DNA of 64,000 nt from Micromonospora violae (GCF_004217135.1 NZ_SHKK01000001.1:6076001-6140000), one strand, 5' to 3'. Positions 31,976 to 41,545 are shown, counted from the stretch's first letter. Numbers and translations: made by a program. The notes: generated by a model not told the origin, from the sequence alone.

Positions 31976-32518
31976 ATGGCAGCGACATTGCAGGGCAAGC
32001 GGATCGCCTTCCTGGCCGCCGACGGCGTCGAGGAGGTCGAGTACGTCCAACCGCGTGAGGCGGTCGAGAACGCCGGCGCGACGGCCGAGCTGGTCTCGCT
32101 GAAGCCCGGTTCCATCCAGGCTTTCAACCACCTGGACCACTCCAGGACGTACGACGTGGACGTGACAGTCGACAAGGCGGACGCCGCCGGCTACGACGCG
32201 TTGGTGCTGCCCGGAGGGGTGGCGAACCCGGACTTCCTGCGGGGCGACCCGGACGCGGTGCGGTTCGTGAAGGCGTTCTTCGACGCCGGCAAACCGGTCG
32301 GGGTGATCTGTCACGGCCCGTGGACGCTCATCGAGGCCGACGTGGTGCGCGGCCGGCGCATCACCTCCTGGCCCACGCTGCGTACCGACCTGACCAACGC
32401 CGGGGCCACCTGGGTGGACGAGGAGTGCGTGACGGACGGCAACCTGACCAGCAGCCGCAAACCCGATGACCTCCCCACCTTCTGCGCAACAATCCTCAAA
32501 ACCTTCACCACCCCTTAA
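31976..32518 (+). CDS. DJ-1/PfpI-family protein (type 1 glutamine amidotransferase-like)
   Basis: 180 residues, ATG 31976 with AAAGGAGATG upstream. KRIAFLAADGVEEVEYVQP at the N-terminus, ALVLPGGVANPDFLR, and the nucleophile elbow VGVICHGPWTL (Cys ~108) are family signatures. Homologues act as general stress proteins, deglycases or proteases; the exact activity is disputed. Monocistronic, followed by palindrome copy 2. Confidence 0.92.
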   Translation: MAATLQGKRIAFLAADGVEEVEYVQPREAVENAGATAELVSLKPGSIQAFNHLDHSRTYDVDVTVDKADAAGYDALVLPGGVANPDFLRGDPDAVRFVKAFFDAGKPVGVICHGPWTLIEADVVRGRRITSWPTLRTDLTNAGATWVDEECVTDGNLTSSRKPDDLPTFCATILKTFTTP

Positions 32519-32524
32519 ACCCGA

Positions 32525-32584
32525 GTTGATCAAGAGGTTTGCGTCAAGAATCGCCGTGCACATGACGCAAACCTCTTGATCAAC
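32525..32584. repeat. Long palindrome with TTGATC ends, copy 2
   Basis: A perfect 22-bp inverted repeat (32525-32546 with 32563-32584) with a 16-nt loop, starting GTTGATCAAGAGGTTTGCG. It is 7 nt after the DJ-1 gene stop, so it can work as its terminator. Only one base differs from copy 1 over the left arm. Confidence 0.92.
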
Positions 32585-32675
32585 CGCAACGGGTCGGGGC
32601 CGGGCGGGGGTTTGCGGGGGTGGGGTTTTTTGGGGGTTGGGCGCATGTTCTCTGGCTGTCGGGATAGAAGGGCAC

Positions 32676-34352
32676 ATGACCACCGAAGCCTCCGACGCGC
32701 CAGTGCTGAATCGTCAGCAGATCCGGCTGCTCATGCTCGGCCTGATGACCGGCATGCTGCTGGCCGCGCTCGACCAGACGATCGTCGGTACGGCGCTGCC
32801 GACCATCGTGGGCGAGCTGGGCGGAATCAACCACTACTCCTGGGTGGTGACCGCGTACCTGCTCGCCTCGACCGCGTCAACGCCGCTCTACGGCAAAATG
32901 GCCGACCTGTACGGACGCCGGCCGGTCTTCCTCTTCTCGATCGGCACGTTCCTGGTCGGGTCGTTGCTGGCCGGGCTGTCGCAGAACATGACCCAGTTGA
33001 TCGTCACCCGGGGTATCCAGGGTCTCGGCGCCGGTGGTCTGCTGACGCTCGCGTTCACCATCATCTCGGACGTGGTGTCACCCCGGGAGCGTGGTCGCTA
33101 CCAGGGTCTGTTCGGCGCGGTCTTCGGGATCTCGTCGGTGGCCGGGCCGCTGGTCGGTGGTTACTTCGCGGAGACCGACTGGCGGTGGATCTTCTATATC
33201 AACGTGCCGCTGGCGGTCCTGGCCATCGTGGTCTGTTACCACGTGATGCGGCTGATCCCGTTCGAGCGGCGGGACCACTCGATCGACTGGCTCGGCGCGG
33301 GCCTGCTGGTCGCCGGGGTGAGTTCCCTGCTGCTCGCGCTGAGCTGGGGTGGCAACGAGTACCCCTGGGGCTCCGGCGTGATCATCACGCTCTTCGTGGT
33401 CGGTGCGGTGCTGGGGGTGCTCTTCGTCCTCCAGGAGGCCCGGGTGGCCGAGCCGATCCTGCCGCTGCGGCTGTTCCGGAGCGCCACCTTCGCGCTGGCC
33501 AACTCGGCCCTGCTCATCATCGGTCTGGTGATGTTCGGTTCGATCATCTTCATCCCGCTGTACCTGCAGATCGTGAAGGGCGCCTCGCCGACCCGCAGCG
33601 GTCTCCTGATGCTGCCGATGATGGCCGGCATCATCATCACGTCGATCCTGACCGGCCGCGCAATGACCCGGATCGGCCGTTACAAGTGGTTCCCGGTCGC
33701 CGGCTCGGTGACCCTCCTGATCGGTATGTTCCTCTTCACCCAGTTGGAGGTGGCCACCTCGCTCTGGGTCGCCTTCGGCTTCATGGTGGTGATCGGCATC
33801 GGGCTGGGCCTGTGTATGCAGTCGCTGATCCTGGCGGTGCAGAACGCGGTCTCCGTACGCGACCTGGGCGCCGGCACGTCCTCGGCGACCTTCTTCCGGT
33901 CGCTGGGTGGTTCGTTCGGGGTGGCGATCCTGGGCACGGTGCTCTCGTCCCGGCTGACCGGTGGGCTCGCCGACCGGTTGCCCGGCGCGATCGCGCAGCT
34001 TCCGCCGCAGGAGCAGGCGGCCGTGGCGGCGAGTGGCGGCGCCAACATCTCGATCAACGACCCGGCCACCATCATGGCCCTGCCGGGGCCGGTACGCGCG
34101 GCCATCCAGGGCGCCTTCGTCGACGCGCTGGACATGGTCTTCCTGACCGCCGGTGTGATCGCGATCGTGGCGGTGGTGGTCACCCTGACGCTGCCGAACA
34201 CGCAGCTGCGCGGTGCCGGCCCGAAGGGTGCCACCGGTGGTGCCGATCCGCTCGGCGGCGAGGCCCCGGCCCCGGGTGGCAAGCCGTTGACCCGCGAGTC
34301 CAAGGAGGAGGCGGCCGCCGACATGGAGGCCAAGTCCCAGACGATGATCTGA
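32676..34352 (+). CDS. DHA2-family multidrug MFS transporter (14 helices)
   Basis: 558 residues from ATG 32676 (AGAAGGG upstream). MTGMLLAALDQTIVGTALPTIVGELGG is the DHA2 motif D1, and MADLYGRRPVFLFSIG is the loop 2-3 motif. There are 14 predicted helices and a hydrophilic C-terminal tail. It probably exports drugs using the proton gradient. A TetR regulator lies convergently 14 nt downstream, but that regulator more likely controls the divergent reductase gene. Confidence 0.92.
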   Translation: MTTEASDAPVLNRQQIRLLMLGLMTGMLLAALDQTIVGTALPTIVGELGGINHYSWVVTAYLLASTASTPLYGKMADLYGRRPVFLFSIGTFLVGSLLAGLSQNMTQLIVTRGIQGLGAGGLLTLAFTIISDVVSPRERGRYQGLFGAVFGISSVAGPLVGGYFAETDWRWIFYINVPLAVLAIVVCYHVMRLIPFERRDHSIDWLGAGLLVAGVSSLLLALSWGGNEYPWGSGVIITLFVVGAVLGVLFVLQEARVAEPILPLRLFRSATFALANSALLIIGLVMFGSIIFIPLYLQIVKGASPTRSGLLMLPMMAGIIITSILTGRAMTRIGRYKWFPVAGSVTLLIGMFLFTQLEVATSLWVAFGFMVVIGIGLGLCMQSLILAVQNAVSVRDLGAGTSSATFFRSLGGSFGVAILGTVLSSRLTGGLADRLPGAIAQLPPQEQAAVAASGGANISINDPATIMALPGPVRAAIQGAFVDALDMVFLTAGVIAIVAVVVTLTLPNTQLRGAGPKGATGGADPLGGEAPAPGGKPLTRESKEEAAADMEAKSQTMI

Positions 34353-34366
34353 GCGCGGCCGGTTGG

Positions 34367-34999
34367 TCAGGCGGGGCGGCGGTAGGCGCCGTACCACCAG
34401 GTCGCCGCCAACTCCCGGGCGGCCGCCGCGTCGGTCTCGGGGTCGGCCGGGGTGGCGCTGACGTGATCGGCGAGGAAGCGGTCACCGCCGATCACGATCA
34501 GTCGGCCCGCGGTCTCCGGGTCGACGCTGGCGGGGGTACGTCCGGCCTCCTGCTCGACGCGGAGCGCCTGCACCGTACGGGCCACGAACCGCTCGAGCCC
34601 GGCCGCCCAGTACTCGCGGACCACCTCGTCGTACGCGGCCACCTCGCTGACCGCTGCCAGGACCGGGGCGTATGTCCGGTAGATCCGGATCACGTCGGCG
34701 AAGACCTCGGTCAGCGCCGCGAGCGGATCGCCCGGCCCGGCCGGACTCCACTCGCCGGTGCGGTCGAACGAGGTCTCCCGCATGGTGCCGGCGAGGCGCA
34801 TCAGCAACTCGGTCTTGTCGCGGAAGTGGGTGTAGAAGGTCGACCGCGCCACCCCCGCCTCGGCGGCGATCCGCTGTACCCCGAGATCGGTGAAGCGGAC
34901 CCCCTCCCGCAGCAGGCGCTCGGTGGCCGCCAGCACCCGTGCCTCGACGGCGGCTCGTCCGTCGGGGTTGCGCGGGCGGCGGCGGGTGATCGAGGGCAT
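34367..34999 (-). CDS. TetR-family transcriptional regulator
   Basis: 210 residues from ATG 34999. The N-terminal helix-turn-helix VQRIAAEAGVARSTFYTHFRDKTELLMRLAG (residues ~42-72) is typical. The C-terminal ligand domain is family-specific (DPLAALTEVFADVIRIYRTYAPVLAAVSE). It is divergent from the aldo/keto reductase gene, with a 15-bp palindrome between them that is likely its operator. Confidence 0.92.
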   Translation of the reverse strand: MPSITRRRPRNPDGRAAVEARVLAATERLLREGVRFTDLGVQRIAAEAGVARSTFYTHFRDKTELLMRLAGTMRETSFDRTGEWSPAGPGDPLAALTEVFADVIRIYRTYAPVLAAVSEVAAYDEVVREYWAAGLERFVARTVQALRVEQEAGRTPASVDPETAGRLIVIGGDRFLADHVSATPADPETDAAAARELAATWWYGAYRRPA

Positions 35000-35050
35000 A
35001 GCCGGAATCCTAGGTGGCCGGGGGCCGGATCGGCGACGTACGCTCGTTGC

Positions 35051-35065
35051 CGGACACAGTGTCCG
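35051..35065. promoter_or_regulatory. Probable TetR operator
   Basis: A perfect palindrome, CGGACACAGTGTCCG (7-1-7), in the 124-nt gap between the divergent TetR and aldo/keto reductase genes. It lies 51 nt from the TetR start and 58 nt from the reductase start. Its size and symmetry are typical of TetR operators. Confidence 0.65.
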
Positions 35066-35123
35066 ACATAGTGACCAGGAGGGCCTGACCTCGGCCTCCC
35101 ACCCACCACGAGGAGCAAGACAC

Positions 35124-36158
35124 GTGAAGTACCGACTGCTGGGCACCACCGGGGTGTACGTCTCGGAGATCTCGCTCGGCGCGATGACCTTCGGCGGCAG
35201 CGGGCACCCGCTCTGGGGCACCCTCGGTGGGCTGGCGTTGCCCGAGGCGCAGCGACTGGTGGACACCGCGCTGGACGCGGGCGTCAACTTCGTCGACACC
35301 GCCGACGGCTACAGCGACGGCGAGAGCGAGGAACTGCTCGGCAAGGCGCTCGGCAAGCGGCGTCGCGACGTCGTGCTGGCGACGAAGGTGCACTCCCGGA
35401 CGGGACCCGGCCCGAACGACGTCGGCACCTCCCGGCTGCACATCATGCAGAACCTGGAGGACAGCCTGCGCCGGCTGGGCACCGATCACATCGACCTGTA
35501 TCAGATCCACAACTTCGACCACATCACTCCGATGGAGGAGATGCTGCGCGCGCTCGACGACGCGGTCCGGCAGGGCAAGGTCCGCTACATCGGGGCCGCC
35601 AACTTCGCCGCCTGGCAGATCTCCAAGGCGCTGGGCATCTCCGCCCGGGAGAAGCTGGCCGGGTTCGTCTCGGTGCAGGAGTACTACTCGCTGCTGGGCC
35701 GGGACGTGGAGCGCGACGTGGTGCCGATGGCGCTCAACGAGGGTGTCGGGCTGACCGTCTGGAGCCCGCTCGCCGGTGGTTTCCTCTCCGGCAAGGTCAG
35801 CCGGGACGGTGCCGTCGCCGACAGTGGCGCGCGTAGCGCCCAGCCCGGCTACACCAGCTTCACCCCGTTCGACCCGGAGCACGCCTTCGGGGTGGTCGAC
35901 GTGCTCAAGGGCGTCGCCGAGCGGCACGAGGTCAGCCCGGCCCGGGTGGCGGTCGCCTGGCTGCTGTCCCGGCCCGCGGTGACCAGCGTGATCGTCGGAG
36001 CCCGCAAGCACGAGCAGTTGGTGGACAACATCGCCGCCTCCGACCTCACCCTGACCGAGCAGGACCTCACCGAGCTGGACGAGGCCACCAAGCTGCCGGT
36101 CGCGTACCCGAACTGGATCCAGGAGGGGTACTTCGCCGGGGTCCGGCTGCCCCAGTGA
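35124..36158 (+). CDS. Aldo/keto reductase (beta-subunit Kv-type)
   Basis: 344 residues, GTG 35124 with GAGGAG upstream. VKYRLLGTTGVYVSEISLGAMTFGG is the start; the catalytic region has NFVDTADGYSDGESEELLGKAL (Asp, Tyr), then VVLATKVHSRTG (Lys) and the motif QIHNFD, in which the usual His is followed by Asn-Phe-Asp. The NADPH site near the C-terminus is SVIVGARKHEQL. It reduces an aldehyde or ketone. Likely repressed by the divergent TetR protein. Confidence 0.92.
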   Translation: MKYRLLGTTGVYVSEISLGAMTFGGSGHPLWGTLGGLALPEAQRLVDTALDAGVNFVDTADGYSDGESEELLGKALGKRRRDVVLATKVHSRTGPGPNDVGTSRLHIMQNLEDSLRRLGTDHIDLYQIHNFDHITPMEEMLRALDDAVRQGKVRYIGAANFAAWQISKALGISAREKLAGFVSVQEYYSLLGRDVERDVVPMALNEGVGLTVWSPLAGGFLSGKVSRDGAVADSGARSAQPGYTSFTPFDPEHAFGVVDVLKGVAERHEVSPARVAVAWLLSRPAVTSVIVGARKHEQLVDNIAASDLTLTEQDLTELDEATKLPVAYPNWIQEGYFAGVRLPQ

Positions 36159-36263
36159 CCCCCCGCGTGGCTCCGGCACGCACGCTCTCATCCGGGCGCG
36201 AACAGGTCATGGTCCATCCTGCGTGGATCATGTAACGAATTCACGGCGCTTGTCGTCCTTCAG

Positions 36264-36289
36264 GGGGAACCGCCGAAAGGCGGTTCCCC
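36264..36289 (+). terminator. Stem-loop with GAAA tetraloop
   Basis: A perfect 11-bp stem GGGGAACCGCC closed by a GAAA loop (36264-36274 with 36279-36289). It lies 105 nt after the reductase stop and 87 nt before the next start. It may end the reductase message or structure the 5' leader of the next gene; no T-run follows. Confidence 0.6.
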
Positions 36290-36376
36290 GGCCGGCTCGC
36301 ACGGGGCGTACCGGCCGGTGCCGCTCGCGACCGGTCCGCCGGCCGCGCGCGGTCTCCTACCAATCGGGGGACGTGC

Positions 36377-38077
36377 ATGCCTCAACACCTCGGACGCCGA
36401 CTGCTCGGTGTCGGACTCGCGCTGCTCACCGCAGCGGGCTCGGCCGCGACGATGCCGGTCGCACCCGCCAGCGCCGCACCCGCCGGCCGGGCCGACCTAC
36501 GGCTCGACCTGACCACTGTCAGCTCCTCGGCCCTGATCCGACCGGACCGCACGGTGGTGGTCGTACGGGCCGCCGTCGACAACATCGGTGCGGCGGGCGT
36601 GGACGATGTCCGGATCTCCTTCAAGGTGCCCACCGGCAGCTCGATCATCGGCGATCCAGCCTGGCAGTGCGACTACACCACGTTCGAATGCGTCCACATC
36701 CACGGCCCGGTGCCGGCCGGTGGCTCGGCCGAGCCGTTGCAGATCTACCTCGGCCTGCCGGCCGGCCCGGCCGGAACCGTCGCCACCATCGCGGCGACCG
36801 CCTCAACCAGCGCCCGCGAGGTGACCAGGACCAACAACACCGACCAGGTCCGGACGACCTACGCGCTCACCGCGGACCTGGATCTGTTCCCCGGCCCGGA
36901 CACCGGGGTGTGGGGTGAGACCGACGTGCCGGTCGAGGGCGGCCCGCTCCAGCCGATGTTCACCGTCAAGAACACCGGGACGGCGACCGCCCGGGATCTC
37001 CGGCTGGTCGTCGACCGACCGGCTGGCGTCACGCTCGACGGGGAGCCGTCCGGCGGCGACGGCTGGGCCTGCGACCTGGCGTCCACCCCGTTGGTCTGCA
37101 CCGCCGGTCCGCTGGCTCCGGATGCCACCACCGCCATCACCATCCCGATGCGGGCCCCGCTCGGCACCGTCGACGAGCGTTTCGGCGTGCGGGGCCGGGT
37201 CACCACGTCCAGCCCGGAGTGGCTGACCGACTCGAACAACGAGGCGGACGTGCGGTACCGCTACGCCGGGCCCGGCCCGGTGGACCCCACCGACATCGCG
37301 GTCACCAACGTGGTGCTCCTCGACGACCAGGTCGTCGCGGGCGAGACGGTGCCGGTCGGTGTGGTGGTGGAGAACCTGTCCGACCAGCCGGCCGAGGACG
37401 TCCGGGTCCGCCTGATGCTCGCCCCCACGGTCCGGCCGACGACCGGCGGTGGTGCCGGCAATCCGGACTGGACCTGCGCGCCGGGGCAGGAGGCCGACAG
37501 CGGCGTCTGGTACTGGGAGTGCCAGCGGGACGCCGTGTACCGGGGGGAGTACCACTACCTTCCGCTCGACGTCACGGCCGGCGCCGGTACGCCCGCCGGT
37601 CAACTGACCCTGACCGCCGCCGTGACCTCCGCCAACCCGGACACCGACCAGGCCAACAACACCCGTTCGGCGATGACCAGTTACCTGCCGCAGGGCACCG
37701 TACGCGGCACCGCCTGGTACGACGAGGACCGCGACGGCCAACGGGATGCCGGTGAACCGCTGATCGGCTACGACCCTCCGGTGAACCCGTTGACGTTCAT
37801 CCCCGAGGGCGAGTCCCCGATCGGCGCGCCCACGTCCGGCGTGTCGATCTACGGCAGCTACGAGCGGGCACTGCCGCCCGGGAGGTACGTCGTCCGGGCC
37901 GGGCTGACCTACGGCTGGCTGCCCACCACCCCGGACGTCGGGGACGACACCACCGACTCGGATGTCACGCTGGTGTCGGAGTCGCCGTACAACGCCCCCT
38001 ACGCCGACAGCGTGCTGGTCGAGGTGGTGGACGGTGGCGTGGTGACGATCGACATCGGTGTCGTTCCGGCGACGTAG
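36377..38077 (+). CDS. Secreted protein with DUF11/CARDB-like repeats and SdrD-B-like end
   Basis: 566 residues from ATG 36377. Signal peptide: MPQHLGRRLLGVGLALLTAA up to PASAAPA. Three to four Ig-like beta-sandwich repeats follow, each with a pattern such as VVVVRAAVDNIGAAGVDDVRISFKVPTG, VKNTGTATARDLRLVVDRPAG and VVVENLSDQPAEDVRVRL, typical of CARDB/DUF11 domains. The last ~110 residues start GTVRGTAWYDEDRDGQRDAGEP, an SdrD-B-like calcium-binding motif. There is no sortase signal or membrane anchor, so it is probably released or wall-associated and may act in adhesion. Confidence 0.8.
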   Translation: MPQHLGRRLLGVGLALLTAAGSAATMPVAPASAAPAGRADLRLDLTTVSSSALIRPDRTVVVVRAAVDNIGAAGVDDVRISFKVPTGSSIIGDPAWQCDYTTFECVHIHGPVPAGGSAEPLQIYLGLPAGPAGTVATIAATASTSAREVTRTNNTDQVRTTYALTADLDLFPGPDTGVWGETDVPVEGGPLQPMFTVKNTGTATARDLRLVVDRPAGVTLDGEPSGGDGWACDLASTPLVCTAGPLAPDATTAITIPMRAPLGTVDERFGVRGRVTTSSPEWLTDSNNEADVRYRYAGPGPVDPTDIAVTNVVLLDDQVVAGETVPVGVVVENLSDQPAEDVRVRLMLAPTVRPTTGGGAGNPDWTCAPGQEADSGVWYWECQRDAVYRGEYHYLPLDVTAGAGTPAGQLTLTAAVTSANPDTDQANNTRSAMTSYLPQGTVRGTAWYDEDRDGQRDAGEPLIGYDPPVNPLTFIPEGESPIGAPTSGVSIYGSYERALPPGRYVVRAGLTYGWLPTTPDVGDDTTDSDVTLVSESPYNAPYADSVLVEVVDGGVVTIDIGVVPAT

Positions 38078-38091
38078 ACCGGCCCAGGTGA

Positions 38092-38119
38092 GGCCCCGGA
38101 GTCAGCAGACTCCGGGGCC
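38092..38119. terminator. Bidirectional hairpin between convergent genes
   Basis: A perfect 12-bp stem (GGCCCCGGAGTC) with a 4-nt loop, 38092-38103 with 38108-38119, filling most of the 45-nt gap between the secreted-protein gene and the NUDIX gene. Confidence 0.75.
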
Positions 38120-38122
38120 GAC

Positions 38123-38614
38123 CTACTTGAGGATCAGTCGGTTCGTCTGCTCGAAGACGTCCAGGTCGGCCAGGGTTTCGATGACCGAGGTGGAGAGCGG
38201 GGTGGGGAACCGGTCGCGGGCGAAGAATCCGGCGTCGGTGGTCTCGTCGGTGGCCCGGGCCAACTGCCCGTCCCACTCCTCCACCTTGAACGCGGTGGTG
38301 AACACCTGGTACGTGTGGCCGTACATGTTGGTGCTGGTCCGGTCCGGGCCGGTGTAGAGGGCGAACGCGCAGACCCGCAGCGCGCGCAGCCCGGTCTCCT
38401 CGCGGACCTCGCGTACCGCGCAGTCGGCGATCGACTCGCCCAGTTCCATCGCGCCGGCCGGCATGGCCCACTGGCCGTTGTCCGAGCGTTTGATCAGCAG
38501 AATGCGTCCGGCGTCGTCGTTGACCACGGCACGGGCGCCGACGAACATCAGCGTCCGGTCCCCGGCGAGCGCGCGCAACTGCCCCACGTATGAGTCGGCC
38601 CAGGAGATGCTCAC
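38123..38614 (-). CDS. NUDIX hydrolase
   Basis: 163 residues from GTG 38614 (TTG 38623 is three codons upstream). The Nudix box is complete: GAMELGESIADCAVREVREETGL (G-x5-E-x7-R-E-U-x-E-E-x-G-U), residues ~53-75. It hydrolyses a nucleoside diphosphate linked to another moiety; the substrate class is not evident. Divergent from the acyl-CoA ligase gene. Confidence 0.9.
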   Translation of the reverse strand: MSISWADSYVGQLRALAGDRTLMFVGARAVVNDDAGRILLIKRSDNGQWAMPAGAMELGESIADCAVREVREETGLRALRVCAFALYTGPDRTSTNMYGHTYQVFTTAFKVEEWDGQLARATDETTDAGFFARDRFPTPLSTSVIETLADLDVFEQTNRLILK

Positions 38615-38670
38615 CTGCGACAACTTACGGGGGTTCCCAACGTGTGACCGCCGACACTAGCTTGTTACCC

Positions 38671-40320
38671 ATGCGTAGCACGATGATGGACGCCCCCCTG
38701 CAGATCTCCCGGATCCTCGACCACGGCGCAGGGGTGCACGGCACGGCCGAGGTGGTCACCTGGACGGGCGCCGAACCCCGCCGGATGACGTACGCCGAGG
38801 TGGGCCGCGCCGCCGCCCGCCTGGCACACGCGCTGCGCGACGAGTGTGGGGTGACCGGTGACGAGCGGGTCGCCACCTTCATGTGGAACAACAACGAGCA
38901 CCTGGTCGCCTACTTCGCGGTGCCGAGCATGGGTGCGGTGCTGCACACGCTCAACATCCGACTCTTCCCCGACCAGGTCGTCTACATCGCCAACCACGCC
39001 GAGGACCGGGTGGTGCTCGTCGACACCACGCTCATCCCGCTGCTGGCCCGGGTGATCGGTGAGCTGACCACGGTGCGGCACGTCGTGGTGGTCGGCGGCG
39101 GCGACCCGGCGCCGCTGGTGGCGGCTGCTGGCGACCGGATCACGGTGCATCACTGGGACGCGTTGCTCGCCGACCGACCGGACACGTACGACTGGCCCGA
39201 GGTCGACGAGCGCGACGCCGCCGCGCTCTGCTACACCTCGGGCACCACCGGGAACCCGAAGGGTGTGGCCTACTCGCACCGGTCGATCTACCTGCACTCG
39301 TTGCAGGTCTGCATGCCGGAGGGTTTCGGTCTCGGGCCGACCGACCGCGAGTTGGCCATCGTGCCGATGTTCCACGCCATGTCCTGGGGTCTGCCGTACG
39401 CGGCCTTCCTCTCCGGCGCGTCGCTGATCATGCCGGACCGGTTCCTCCAGGCCGCGCCGATCGCCGAGATGATCGCCGCCGAGCGGCCCACCCTGGCCGG
39501 CGCGGTGCCGACCATCTGGACCGACCTGCTGGCCTACCTGGACAGCCACGACGTGGACACCTCCTCGCTCGGTGAGGTGATCGTCGGTGGTTCGGCGTGC
39601 CCGCCGGCGCTGATGCACGCGTTCGACGAGCGGCACGGCATCGACGTCATCCACGCCTGGGGGATGACCGAGATGTCCCCGCTGGGGTCGGTCTCGCGTC
39701 CGCCCGCCGGGGTGACCGGTGAGCAGGCGTGGCGCTACCGCTACACCCAGGGGCGGGTGCCGGCGGGCGTGCAGGCGCGGATCGTCGGCCCGTCGGGCGA
39801 GCCGATGTCCGCCGATGGCCAGGCCGTGGGCGAGCTGGAGGTCCGGGGGCCGTGGGTGACCGCCCGGTACGTCGGTGACGACGCCCCGGACGAGGAGAAG
39901 TTCCGCGACGGCTGGCTGCGTACCGGAGACGTGGGCACCCTCTCGCCGGACGGGTACATCACGCTGACCGACCGGGCCAAGGACGTGATCAAGTCCGGGG
40001 GTGAGTGGATTTCGTCGGTGGAGCTGGAGAACGCGCTGATGGCCCACCCGGCAGTGCTGGAGGCGTGCGTGGTGGGCGTCCCGGATGAGCGCTGGGACGA
40101 ACGTCCGCTGGCCACCGTGGTGGTTCGGGAGGGCGCTTCGGTGACCGCCGAGGAGTTGCGGGACTTCCTGGCCGGGTCGGTGGCGCGCTGGCAGTTGCCC
40201 GAGCGCTGGGCGTTCATCGACACGGTGCCGAAGACGAGCGTGGGCAAGTTCGACAAGAAGGTCGTCCGTTCGCGGTACGCCGGGGGCGAGCTGACTGTCC
40301 GGGAGCTGACAGCCCCGTAA
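38671..40320 (+). CDS. Fatty acyl-CoA ligase (long-chain/medium-chain, FadD-like)
   Basis: 549 residues from ATG 38671 (ATG 38683 or 38686 also possible). The AMP-binding loop is CYTSGTTGNPKGVAYSHRS. WGMTEMSPLG and DGWLRTGDVG, TDRAKDVIKSGGEWIS and the catalytic Lys region KTSVGKFDKK near the C-terminus define the ANL superfamily. It activates a fatty or aryl acid with ATP and CoA. A TAGCTT hexamer 7 nt before ATG suggests a leaderless transcript. A strong terminator follows. Confidence 0.92.
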   Translation: MRSTMMDAPLQISRILDHGAGVHGTAEVVTWTGAEPRRMTYAEVGRAAARLAHALRDECGVTGDERVATFMWNNNEHLVAYFAVPSMGAVLHTLNIRLFPDQVVYIANHAEDRVVLVDTTLIPLLARVIGELTTVRHVVVVGGGDPAPLVAAAGDRITVHHWDALLADRPDTYDWPEVDERDAAALCYTSGTTGNPKGVAYSHRSIYLHSLQVCMPEGFGLGPTDRELAIVPMFHAMSWGLPYAAFLSGASLIMPDRFLQAAPIAEMIAAERPTLAGAVPTIWTDLLAYLDSHDVDTSSLGEVIVGGSACPPALMHAFDERHGIDVIHAWGMTEMSPLGSVSRPPAGVTGEQAWRYRYTQGRVPAGVQARIVGPSGEPMSADGQAVGELEVRGPWVTARYVGDDAPDEEKFRDGWLRTGDVGTLSPDGYITLTDRAKDVIKSGGEWISSVELENALMAHPAVLEACVVGVPDERWDERPLATVVVREGASVTAEELRDFLAGSVARWQLPERWAFIDTVPKTSVGKFDKKVVRSRYAGGELTVRELTAP

Positions 40321-40379
40321 CGTTTTGCCAGGCACTGTCGCCTCTTAGGGCGGGAGTACTCCTGAACAACCCTCCCCAG

Positions 40380-40416
40380 GGGCGGCCCCGGCGTTCGCAC
40401 CGCGCCGGGGCCGCCC
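40380..40416. terminator. GC-rich terminator hairpin
   Basis: A perfect 14-bp stem (GGGCGGCCCCGGCG, 40380-40393 with 40403-40416) and a 9-nt loop between the convergent acyl-CoA ligase and oxidoreductase genes. No U-run, as is usual in actinobacteria. Confidence 0.8.
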
Positions 40417-40506
40417 GCTCCACGCGGGATGACCCGCCCCGTTATTGTTGCGAAAGTTGTTCGCCTTTGTCCTGCCGACGGGGAAATCGGGCGGCCAGCG
40501 ACCCGA

Positions 40507-41517
40507 TCAGGCGTCGCTGGTGGTGATGAGCACCTTGCCCACCGTCGAATCCTCCACCGCCTGGTGCGCCGCAGCCGCCTCCGCCAGCGGGTAGTAGTGC
40601 AACGGCAGGCCGGCGTCCGCGCCGACCCGGATGCCACCCTGGCTGGCCGCCGCCGCCACATCCTTCACGCCCTGCGCCTTGGCCGACTTCGGCTCCGTGT
40701 AGACCAGCACGAACTGCCAGCGGGCGTTCGGCACCATCATCGCCCGAATCGGGATGCGCACCTCGTCCCCGCCGTCGTCGGCGTACATGCACACCGCGCC
40801 CCCGTGCCGCAGCACCTGCACGTCGGTCGCGGCGTTGCGGGCGGGGGAGACCTCGACGATCGTGTGGACCCCGTCGGGGGCGATCTTGTGGACCTCCTCG
40901 ACCACGTCCTGCTCCCGATAGTTGATCACAAAGGAGGCGCCGGCCGACGCTGCGAGCTGCGCCTTCTCCGCACTGCTCACCGTGGCGATCACCGTGGCGT
41001 CGGCCCACCGGGCGAGCTGGATCGCGGCGTTGCCGACCGCGCCCGCGCCGCCCTGCACCAGCACCGTGTGATCCGCCAGCGCGCCGGCCCGCAGCGTGTC
41101 CGGCATGAACTCGCCGGCGGTCAGACAGCGGTGCGCGGTGAGGAACGGGATGCCCAGGGCGGCACCCAGTTCGAACGCGGCGTCGCCGAGGCGTACCGCC
41201 TGCCGGACCGGCACCAGCGTGTACTCCGCCGTCGTGCCCCACGGTCGCTGCCAGGCGGCCTCCCAGACCCACACCCGCTCACCGATCAGGTCCGGGTCGA
41301 CCCCGCCGCCGACCGCCTCGACCACCCCCGCGCCGTCCTGCCCGGGAATCTGCCACCCGTCCGGCGGGGAGGTGCGGCGGGACTTCCAGTCGGTCGGGTT
41401 CACCCCCGCGACCGCCATCCGCACCAGGACCTCACCCGCACCCGGTTCCGGCACCGGACGGTCGACCAGAGCCAGCACCGAAGGGTCGCCGGTGCGCTCG
41501 TACACGATGGCCTTCAT
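40507..41517 (-). CDS. NADPH:quinone oxidoreductase-like MDR-family enzyme
   Basis: 336 residues from ATG 41517. MKAIVYERTGDPSVLALVDRP, then VAGVNPTDWKSR (quinone oxidoreductase signature) and the Rossmann motif LVQGGAGAVGNAAIQLARW. No catalytic zinc Cys set is seen, so it belongs to the zinc-free quinone reductase branch. It probably reduces quinones or enones using NADPH. Confidence 0.9.
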   Translation of the reverse strand: MKAIVYERTGDPSVLALVDRPVPEPGAGEVLVRMAVAGVNPTDWKSRRTSPPDGWQIPGQDGAGVVEAVGGGVDPDLIGERVWVWEAAWQRPWGTTAEYTLVPVRQAVRLGDAAFELGAALGIPFLTAHRCLTAGEFMPDTLRAGALADHTVLVQGGAGAVGNAAIQLARWADATVIATVSSAEKAQLAASAGASFVINYREQDVVEEVHKIAPDGVHTIVEVSPARNAATDVQVLRHGGAVCMYADDGGDEVRIPIRAMMVPNARWQFVLVYTEPKSAKAQGVKDVAAAASQGGIRVGADAGLPLHYYPLAEAAAAHQAVEDSTVGKVLITTSDA

Positions 41518-41545
41518 TCGTGGTCGTTACCCCGCTCGGCCCGCG

